A DNA stretch of 64,000 bases from contig NC_135726.1 in NCBI RefSeq assembly GCF_964656455.1, positions 18,921,168-18,985,167 on the forward strand, given 5' to 3'. Below the pieces are notes generated by a model. The model did no database searches, had not been told where the DNA came from, and saw nothing but the letters and a program-made list of their open reading frames with translations. A program made the position numbers and the translations under genes. This DNA is from Halichoerus grypus (Eukaryota; Chordata; Mammalia; Carnivora; Phocidae). The number at the start of each line of letters is the position of its first letter. Within the stretch, counting starts at the first letter, position 1. This document shows positions 56,600-64,000 of the stretch, in pieces.

Positions 56600-57120
56600 T
56601 GGACCCACTCTCAGGTCACGTCTCCCCCTGCCCGCCTGTCTCGGAGCCCGGCATCCGAGGCGAGGCGCGTTCCTGCCTGTGACTCATCTGCGACTGTATT
56701 GTCTGGCTAGGAATCGGAGGGCGGGCGGCGGCGGCACTCCAGGCTCTGAAGTGGCTTAATGGTGTGCGGCAAGTCCACGTCACTCCCATTCCGCCTCACG
56801 TCCCCGCTCCCAGAATACCTCGTCTGGGGCCCACTGCGACACTCAGACCTGGGCAAATGCGTATGTGGTTGAGGGGGGGCGGCGGCGCGCCCCTGGCGGG
56901 CAGGGCCTGGCTGGCGGAGCCGGGCTGGCGCAGTGTGCAGGGGCGGCACGGCGCATGCGCGGCAGCCGGACCCGGGAGGGTTCTGCCGCACCGCGGTAGA
57001 CGGCGGACAGCGAGGGGCCGCAGGAGTGGGCTGGCCTGTGGAGGAGGCCACGTGACGCCGTGACGCCGCTGCGGCGCCCGCTCTACCGCAGTCACGTGTC
57101 GTCGGCCCAGGGGATCGCAA
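56600..57120. promoter_or_regulatory. CpG-rich promoter-like block 1
   Basis: The block is dense in CpG. It holds a perfect NRF1 palindrome GCGCATGCGC (56951-56960) and two CACGTG E-boxes (57049-57054 and 57093-57098, the second as GTCACGTG). TGACGC half-CRE repeats lie between them. No TATA box is seen. It lies 3.7 kb upstream of the BEAN1 start-codon exon and could be a BEAN1 promoter, a divergent antisense promoter, or both. Confidence 0.65.
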
Positions 57121-57910
57121 AACAAACCCCCCATTTTGCAGATGTCAACACTGAGATTCAGAGGGGCTGGGTGAGATAATGAGCCCCCCGCCCCAAGACT
57201 GCCCTGTGGAGGATTTTCAGCAGGGGAACGACGCGGTCTCCTTTAGGAATGTCTCCCCGGGCTCAGTGTAGAGGGCGGACCAGGGGTGGGAGGCAGGTGG
57301 CAGGGGAGTAGGGAGGCTGTGGCAGGAGATGATGGGTCTAAATGAAGGGGAGAGTGAATGGAAAAAAAGAGTGAGAGGCTGCATCCATTGGTTCGACGGG
57401 GATAGAGAAGTGAAGGAAACACTGACTAAACCTGTCCTCACCGAGCTTCTTGCTAGCAGAGGAGACACAAACATAATGGTGGGATTGGTTAGGTAACAGT
57501 AAGGGAAGGACAGAGGCAGTGTGTGGGTGCAGAAGGCCTCGGTGAGAGGGTGACCTGTAAGCGAAGACTGGAGGAAGGGAGCTAGCAGGGTGAATAGCTG
57601 GGTAGAGATCTGGGAGAAGACTCCAGGTAGAGGGAGCAGACAAGTGTAAAGGCCCCTGGGCAGGAGCGTGCTGGGTGGGTTTGAGGGACAGGGCGGGCTG
57701 TGTAGGGGATAATTAAGAAGCAGGACAGAGAGATCAGATGTAGAGGGTGAGGAAGAGGGAGCAGTTAAAGATGATTCTGCTTGGGTGACTGGGGGATGGT
57801 AGAGAAATGGAGACTCTTCCAGAGATGGGTGATGTGGAGACTCTAGGTCTAGACAGCCTAGATAACTATTGGTTCTCTCTGTCCTTCCCGCGGTAAATGC
57901 GCAGGGACTA
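57121..57910. repeat. MIR end followed by L2-type relic
   Basis: CATTTTGCAGATGTCAACAC (57132-57151) is a MIR core. From about 57250 phrases such as GGGAGAAGACTCCAGGTAGA and CAAGTGTAAAGGCCCCTGGG are L2-type in sense on +. A 243-codon minus-strand frame here is therefore repeat-derived. Confidence 0.65.
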
Positions 57911-57917
57911 TTTACTG

Positions 57918-57943
57918 AATGAATGAATGAATGAATGAATGAA
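57918..57943. repeat. (AATG)n microsatellite
   Basis: About six GAATGAATGAATG units, at the end of an L2-type relic, the usual place for AATG growth. Confidence 0.95.
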
Positions 57944-58384
57944 ACCATCTCACAGGGGTTCCGTCAAGCTGTGCGTTTGCATGTCATTGCCCAGAGCGAG
58001 AAGAAAGTCAGAGATTCTGGACTTTGGCAAGACACACTAATCATAAAAGGGTTGTATCTACCTCATCAGGCCGGGGGCTAACTCCTGGGGCTGGAGGTAG
58101 AGGTCCCCAGGTGGCAGAAACGTTTCTCCTCTGCAGGAAGGTCTTTATGTGAGGCTGGGACCCAGCTGGTGTCTTCCCCAATGGAGAAGAACATTCCTTG
58201 GCAAGTAGCCATCTATAGGATCAACTGCCACCTCCTTCTTCACTGCCACCAAGGCCCAACCTCTAAGGCTTGATTTATTGTCTAAGTGCATAAACCAGTC
58301 CATCTACCAACTGGCAAATAGGTCTGACCAAGTGGGCAGAGAAGCCTGATTTAAGGAAACACCACAAAGATGACACAGTCATTA

Positions 58385-58810
58385 TTTATGGCAGTGAAAC
58401 ACGGGGGACAACCCCACTGTCCAGTAAGAGGATAGGCTGAGCAAATTATAATGGAATAATATATAGCCATGAAATCATATTTTTAAAGACATTTTAATAA
58501 CATAGGTAAAGACTTTCAGTATAATGTTAAGAGGGAAAAAAAAACCCAGGTTATATTTTTTAAAAAAGCAGGTTATAGAACTCTGCACACAACATGATCC
58601 TTATTTTGAAAAGAAAAAAAACCTAGAGAAAATATTCATATATAGAAAAAGATTAGAGAGGAAATAGATGAAAATATTCACAGTCATTGTGCTCAGTGGG
58701 CAGTAGTGGGGTTAAGGAGGATTTTTGTTTTTTACATTTTTTTATGATTTTCCAAATTTTCTACAATGAACATGTATTACTTTTATAATCTAAAAAATCA
58801 TTAAAATGAA
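58385..58810 (+). mobile_element. L1 3' end relic
   Basis: GGCAGTGAAACACGGGGGAC, CAAATTATAATGGAATAATA, CAGTGGGCAGTAGTGGGGTT and TCCAAATTTTCTACAATGAA, then CATGTATTACTTTTATAATC, run in L1M-type order in sense on +. Confidence 0.82.
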
Positions 58811-59130
58811 AATTTGAAAAAAACCTTTCATGCTAACAAAGAGTAATTAAGTCAGTGATAGTTAACTCATTGAAAAATTTTAAAGCTAACTTAATTGCCT
58901 TTGAACATGCCATTTGTTATTGTAAAGATTTACAAAAATAACTTGTCTTTGAACTACTGATAAGGAGCTTCATTAAAATGTTAGGAAAATAATTCCATTG
59001 TTTTTAACCTTCATCAAAATTTCCCTGGCACTTGAGCAAGTCCTATTTGCCAAATTTTTGAGGGAATGGTTTCTGCCATGAACCTTAATGTTTTATTTTC
59101 AGGCAAGCTATATACTTGGCAAAAATAATA
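58811..59130. other. AT-rich stretch free of obvious repeats
   Basis: No gene. It includes AGTAATTAAGTC, CTAACTTAATTGCC and GCTTCATTAAAATG, with several TAAT homeodomain-type cores. Confidence 0.4.
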
Positions 59131-59345
59131 ACAATAGACCTTATGTTTGTAAAACACTTAATAATTTGCAAAGCATACTAAGTGCTGGGTACTATTTTAG
59201 GCTCTGAATATAGGAGATATCATCATGAACAAAATGGTTAAAAGTCCCTGCCTTTGGGGAGTTTATATTGATGAGGGAAGACAATAAATGAATATGATAT
59301 AGAGATGCTGGGGGTGATAAGTGCTATGAAAAAAAAATGGAGAGA
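59131..59345 (+). repeat. L2-type relic
   Basis: GCATACTAAGTGCTGGGTAC, GGGGAGTTTATATTGATGAG, AAGACAATAAATGAATATGA and GATAAGTGCTATGAAAAAAA follow the L2 order in sense. Confidence 0.75.
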
Positions 59346-59599
59346 AGAGGGATAGGGAATAAATGGGGGGGGTGCTCTTTTAAGTCAGTTTGATTACTGT
59401 TTGAATAGGGAAGATGTCTCTAAAAATTCTCTAGCCCATAGACAATTAATATAGAGGTATAAAGTGATTGAAGATATTCCTGGAGGAAGCATTCCAATAA
59501 CTAATTACACATCATCTAAGATACAAGGTGCTAATTATCAATTTTATAAACTCATAAAATTATGATGAGTCATAGGGATGTTTTAAGTATTCTATACCT

Positions 59600-59945
59600 G
59601 GGAAAAGTTAGATAGCCCTTAACCTTCCTAAGCCTCAGTGTTCTCATCTATAAAATGGGGATGATTTCAGTACCTAAATCAGAGGACTGTTGTCAGAATT
59701 CAAAGGGAAATGCTTGGAAAACAGCATGTTTCAATGTATGTTCATAATGTAGATACGGCAAGGCCACCAGGAGAGGTCCATTTGACATTGCCTGATATTT
59801 CCTATTATTCTTCTAGACTCACAACTCTGCTGGGAGGTGTGTAATATTTGTTCCCACTTTCAAGAGGAAATCGAGGCTCTGAAAGGTAAATCTCCTGCCC
59901 AGAATCATATGCTATAAACCCAGTCCGTTGGCTCCAAGTAGCCAT
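59600..59945 (+). repeat. two MIR relics
   Basis: The copy at about 59605-59740 has CTCATCTATAAAATGGGGAT. The second, at about 59800-59945, has GAGGAAATCGAGGCTCTGAA. Confidence 0.75.
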
Positions 59946-61300
59946 GCTTTCAGCCACAGCTCTATTTTGTGCTCACTTGCTAAGGGGCTCCAGAAGCCCT
60001 CCTGGCCTCAGTTTCTACTTTTAGGAGGCTGAGAGCAGATTGAGACCTTCCTGGCCCATACCCTGTGCTCTGAGCACTTCCAAGGCAAAGGCTTCAGGTA
60101 AAAGGCCAGAATGTGTCTGATTATTCCCAAAGACTGAAGGTAATGCCCATATCCCCATCACATTCCCTATGGGCTGTGTTCCAGAAACTTATGTGGACCA
60201 GGAGACACAAACCTCCCTAATTAGTTCCTGATTAACTCCTTTGGGAAGAAGAGTGAGGATTATGGAAGATGCAGGGATGTAACATCTTAGTGGGTGAATG
60301 GGGGGGTGGGGTACAGAGGAAGAAGAGGAGAAAGGGGATTTCTGTGTAGAAGGAGCCCTGAGTAGGCATCCCACTCTGCCTGTCTTCCCAGGTCCCCATG
60401 TGGCAACATGTGGACAGACCCACCCCTGCCCTGCCCTGTTCTGGGCAGCTGTGCCACAGGTGGCCAGGACTAGCATGGGTGTCCACAAGATGGATCTCTG
60501 TTTTCTTCCCAATGGTGCTCCTGCCACTTATACCCTCCATGCCAGCCCAGAGATCCCAGCATCCTCCCCTAGGTGCTGGGTCTCCCCTGCTCTGCTCTGA
60601 GTCTGAGGCCCCCGATGCACAGACAGGCAGATCTCTTCCTGGGGACCTTTCCAGCTCTGAAGTCCTAACCTCTGGGTCAGCCACTGGCTCCATTTCCTCC
60701 CAAGGTTCATCATTTCTGGTGCCTCCTGGCTCAGGGGCCTGGATGAACACACCATGGTCAGCATGAAAACATGGTTGGACCCCTCAGACCTCCTCCTGTC
60801 TCCTTGTCCTGGTGGTAGCTCCCCCTGCTGCTTTCTGCTGCCTGTCTGAGCCATCGCGACTGGAACGTCCAAGCCACCTGATAGGCTATGGCTCCTCAGG
60901 GAAAGCAGTCCTCCCCACCCCCACCCCCAAACTGCAGAGTGCAGAGAGGTGTGCAGAATTCTCTTGCACAGATTGTGAGAAATGCGTAAGAAGCCCTCCG
61001 CCAGGGCAGCAGACATCAGCCAAGGGCAAAAGGAAAAGTCAGTCAGATAGAGTCTTTTCCCTCCTGGATGGATGTGGTGTGGTAGGGGAGGAGAAAGCTG
61101 GCCCAGGCAGTAGAAAGCCTGGGGAGGAGGGGATGTCTGAGAAAGGGCAGGCCCTAAGTTTTGAATCACAATTAGATGTGATCAAGGCCTTGGGGGGTTC
61201 AAACATCTCCTTGAAGGGGGCTTGGTGGGGGTCATGTCCCCCCCACTTCAGGGGAACTCACTCTGCCTCGGCATCTACTGATGCTGGAAACTTCATAAAA
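59946..61300. other. upstream intergenic or 5' intron stretch
   Basis: Long minus-strand frames (172 codons at 60232-60750; 213 codons at 60528-61169) are open but show no domain and no splice support. I see no repeat I can name. Confidence 0.45.
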
Positions 61301-61309
61301 TGACACCTG

Positions 61310-61490
61310 TAGCCAACCTGAATTGAGTCCTGGCTGTGTGCCAAGCCCCATGGTAGGCGCCCCCCCCCCCCCCAGCAGCATTTCACTGAATCCTTTCAAC
61401 ACAAGTTCCCCATGTTTCAGGTGGGGAAACTAAGGCTCAAGAGAGGTTAAGCGCCTTGTCTAAGGTCACACAGCTAGGAAGTCAATCAAG
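61310..61490 (+). repeat. MIR, long copy with internal poly-C
   Basis: GTGTGCCAAGCCCCATGGTA, GGTGGGGAAACTAAGGCTCA and AAGGTCACACAGCTAGGAAG are classic MIR. A 14-base C-run (about 61361-61374) interrupts it. Confidence 0.9.
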
Positions 61491-61504
61491 CCCATCCTGC
61501 GGTA

Positions 61505-61600
61505 CCAAAGCCCTTAAACATTCTGCTCACAACAGAATCTTTACTACTTGTCAGTGGAGGAAATTGAGGCACAGGGAGGTGAAGTCAGGGTGTTTGAGGA
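61505..61600 (+). repeat. MIR relic
   Basis: CAGTGGAGGAAATTGAGGCA and CAGGGAGGTGAAGTCAGGGT are a second worn MIR end immediately after the previous one. Confidence 0.55.
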
Positions 61601-61799
61601 GGGAGTCTTGATGGGCATCCTCAAGGCAGGTGCCGGTGGGACTGTGTGGATCAAGATCAAGGATCAAACTCCTGGAGCCCCTGCCTCTCACACCTGTCAC
61701 TTGTGCCTTCGCCTTCCCTGCCACCCCCGCTTGGCCACCCCGCTGACACTGGTGTGGGATCAAGAGGGCAGCTCTGGGTCTTCTGCGCACCAGCCTCCA

Positions 61800-62803
61800 G
61801 ACCGCGGAGCCGATGGAGGGGGGAGGGGGGAGGGGGAGGAAGGGCTGCGCGAGTCAGCCGGGGGTGGGGTGGGAACTACTGAGCCTCCGAGGGCGCTTGG
61901 GGAGAGGCGGCTGTACCGCTTGGCGCTGCGCAGCCAGCCAGAGCAGCGGCCTCGGACCCAGCTTCGGGTCCCACTTAACACGCAAGGGAAAGTCTGCCCC
62001 AAAGCGAGAGAAGGTGCGGCGGGGCCGCCCCCTCTCCCACCGTTGGTGCGGAGATAAGCCAGCCCGGCAGGCACCGAAGCGGGGGCACGGCCCGGGTGAC
62101 CCGCCCGTCGGAGGGTCAAACTTCCTGGCTCAAGGGTGGGGGTGGGTTCTAGCTTCAAACTCCACAAAGCCGGGAGCCCCTTCCCTCTTCCACCCGGGCC
62201 GAAAGTGCGTCTTAGTTTCCCCTTCTTAGGTGGGTTGTTCAGGGGTCCCGAAACCAAGGGCGCGGGACGGGGAAGGCTGTCTTATGCCGCCCACACGGGG
62301 TGGACGCTCCGGGAGACCTTCGCTTCCTCCGTGGCCCGAGGGCGTGCTCAGGGGCAGCCTTGGCCGGGACGGGGGTGCGGGGGCCGGGGGCGGGAGTCTG
62401 GGGATCCCGTTTGGAGCGCGCTGCGGTTCGGCTTCGGACCGCCCGTCCGCCCTCCCGGCGCGCCAAGGCTAAGCGCGGAGCGCCCCGGGTGTGTGCGTGC
62501 GCCGGGGCCGCCGCAGAGCTCGGGGGAGGGGGCCGGGACCCCCTTCCCGCCCCTCCCCAGCACCGCCCCCGGCCCAACGCCCCTTACTCGGCTTAGCCGC
62601 CTCGCTCCGCTCCGCGCGCCGCAGTGCCGGCTCCAGCTTCGGCTCCAGCTCGGGTTCCCGCTCTGGCTCCGGCTCCGGCTCTGGCTCCGGCTGTGGCTCC
62701 AGCTCTGGCTCCGGCTCCGGCTCCGGCTCCGGCTCCCACTCGCGCTCCTGCTCCTGCTCTGGTTCCCGCTCGGATGCCTCTGCGCTCTGGCTCGGGCTCG
62801 GGT

Positions 62804-62848
<45 letters not shown>

Positions 62849-63260
62849 AGCTCGGGCGTCGCGGGGGGCGCGCCGCTCCGCCTCGGCCTGCTCGGCGCGC
62901 AGGGGCGGGGCGGGCGGGGCGGGGCCGGGCCGGGCCGAGCGGACTTGCTGCCCGCGATCCCCAGTAGAGGCGGCGGCGGCTTCTCAGCCCCAGTCCCAGC
63001 CCTGCCCTGCCGCAGCCCCGCCCGCCTGCCCGTCGGCCCTGCGCCTCCGCCCAAGCCACAGCCGTCCGCTCCCGGGCCCCCCTAGGCGGCGCGCCTCCTC
63101 GGCTTCAGCAGTGCTGTGTGGCGGCTTCGAGGCTTCGGCAGCTCTGGGCCGCCGCCGGGGTCATCCCTGAGACTGGGGGGACGCGGGAGGGGGTGGGTCG
63201 AGCCGCGCCCCTCTGCGCACAGCCAGCTCGTCACCCACACAACAGCAGGCGCGGCGGGGA
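61800..63260. promoter_or_regulatory. CpG island 2 (probable BEAN1 promoter region)
   Basis: CpG density is very high from about 62250 to 63250, with GGGCGGGGCGGGCGGGGCGG (Sp1 sites) at about 62903-62925. The island contains the hexanucleotide array at 62626-62862. A minus-strand donor-like CCGA|GTAAGG (GT at 62587-62586) would fit a noncoding first exon of BEAN1, but this is inference. Transcription in the other direction is equally possible. Frames of 344 (+) and 196 (-) codons here owe their length to GC content and the array. Confidence 0.65.
62626..62862. repeat. (GGCTCC)n then (GGGCTC)n hexanucleotide array
   Basis: The left part (about 62630-62775) is a mixed GGCTCC/AGCTCT/GGTTCC array. 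The right part (about 62790-62862) is nearly pure GGGCTC, about 11 units. GGG runs separated by CTC on + satisfy a G-quadruplex pattern many times over. All frames are open across it (Gly-Ser, Ala-Pro/Pro-Ala, Leu-Arg/Trp on +; Glu-Pro, Ser-Pro, Ala-Gly on -) by repeat periodicity, not evidence of coding. Confidence 0.93.
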
Positions 63261-64000
63261 GGCCCAGAGATGCAGGGTGCCCAGCGCGCCAGACGGACAG
63301 GCATGTGTAGAGAATGACATACGGACAGGCGGGAGCAGAGACGGACAGACAGACGTGTGCAGAGAAGGGTAGACAACGATATGTGCAGGGAAGGACAGCC
63401 AGGCAGTTTGGTCAGAGGCAAAACTGGGCACTTGGGGGGGGAGGGGGGAACCCTGTCATGGCCACTGGGAGGGGCAGCCTAGGCTGGCAGGGCCTCCGCT
63501 CCCAGTTGCCAGCAGGTGAGTTCTGGGGCATGTTGGGATGTCAGCTAGGCCTAGCTGAAGCCTTCCTCTCCTGAGCCGTCAGCTTGCCCGTTTCCTTCAC
63601 TCCTCGCCGCACCCCGTGCCCTCTCTACCCTACTCCCCGCAAACCCCAGGCACAGAGCTTGGCCCCGGCAGATGGACCTGCTCTGTCTACACCCTACTTT
63701 GGGGCCTTGGACAAGTCCAGCTCATTCCCCAGGCCTCCCTTACTTCATTACGATAGAACTTCTGTTTATTGCCCCCCTGCTACGTTGTGGTGCTCTCCGG
63801 TTATTTATGTCTCCCCTGCTTGACTGGGAAGGAAATCCTTGGGGTCCTGCACGGAGCCTGCCCTCTAAATTTGATGAATGAATTGATGTTATACTTCTTT
63901 GATGACTCTCTCCTAACTCCCATTTGGTTGATGGAGGCTAGAAAGTGGGTCTAAAAAACAAAACATAAGGACAAAGAGCTAAAAATGTTTATGATAAAAC
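63261..64000. other. flank of CpG island 2 with L2-type end
   Basis: GACAGACAGACGTGTGCAGA-type short repeats lie at about 63290-63410. At about 63690-63885 TGAATGAATTGATG and CTGGGAAGGAAATCCTTGGG recall an L2 3' end. No gene is supported to the window edge. Confidence 0.45.

Noticed and set aside
57217..57948. 243-codon minus-strand frame
   Set aside because: It is the reverse of an L2-type relic ending in an AATG microsatellite.
60232..61169. Overlapping 172- and 213-codon minus-strand frames
   Set aside because: Overlap each other in different frames, no domain, no exon signals.
62136..63170. 344-codon + frame and 196-codon - frame in CpG island 2
   Set aside because: Length comes from GC content and the hexanucleotide array; no splice or domain support, and the dipeptide runs change identity in each frame.

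Overview
The window is nuclear DNA of a placental mammal, almost certainly a carnivore. Genes are split by GT-AG introns, and MIR, L2 and L1 relics are dense. Nine tRNA-derived CAN-SINEs carry the head GGGGCGCCTGGGTGGCTCAG and AATAAA-rich tails. The SINE bodies resemble the type I associate with arctoid carnivores (bears, seals, mustelids). I see no dog-type SINEC_Cf head and no cat-type body. The species itself cannot be named from the sequence.

Three protein-coding genes are supported. (1) 1-7.97 kb, + strand: the last four coding exons of TK2 (mitochondrial thymidine kinase 2), stop at 6248, probable 3' UTR to about 7.97 kb; earlier exons lie left of the window. (2) 17.42-19.56 kb, - strand: a two-exon, 511-codon gene of the SPATA2 family (PUB domain). 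It keeps the SPATA2 intron position but differs from both SPATA2 and SPATA2L. I do not recall a named human gene here, so this is the most interesting item. (3) 28.25-52.94 kb, - strand: the complete coding region of BEAN1 (259 codons, four coding exons, PY motifs for NEDD4-type ligases), with long introns. Two CpG-rich promoter-like blocks lie upstream, at 56.6-57.1 kb and 62.2-63.3 kb.

TK2 and BEAN1 are convergent (tail to tail), as in human 16q21, where the spinocerebellar ataxia 31 (SCA31) pentanucleotide insertion lies in the region they share. The SPATA2-family gene sits inside the equivalent interval here. I see no TGGAA array.

The 6.2-28 kb intergenic part holds L1 relics with a nested LTR-like insertion, most of the CAN-SINEs, the SPATA2-like gene, a CTCF-type motif and a TG-rich minisatellite that runs into the BEAN1 3' UTR. 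The right half (33.4-64 kb) has no CAN-SINE that I can see but many old MIR, L2 and L1 fragments and one DNA transposon with terminal inverted repeats. The far right holds a GC-rich hexanucleotide array in a CpG island, probably near a BEAN1 first exon. The genes are neighbours rather than a pathway: TK2 salvages mitochondrial pyrimidine deoxynucleosides, BEAN1 is a membrane NEDD4 adaptor, and the SPATA2-like protein would be expected to act in ubiquitin/CYLD biology if it behaves like its relatives. Repeat boundaries are approximate (within about 10-20 bases) unless a target-site duplication is stated.
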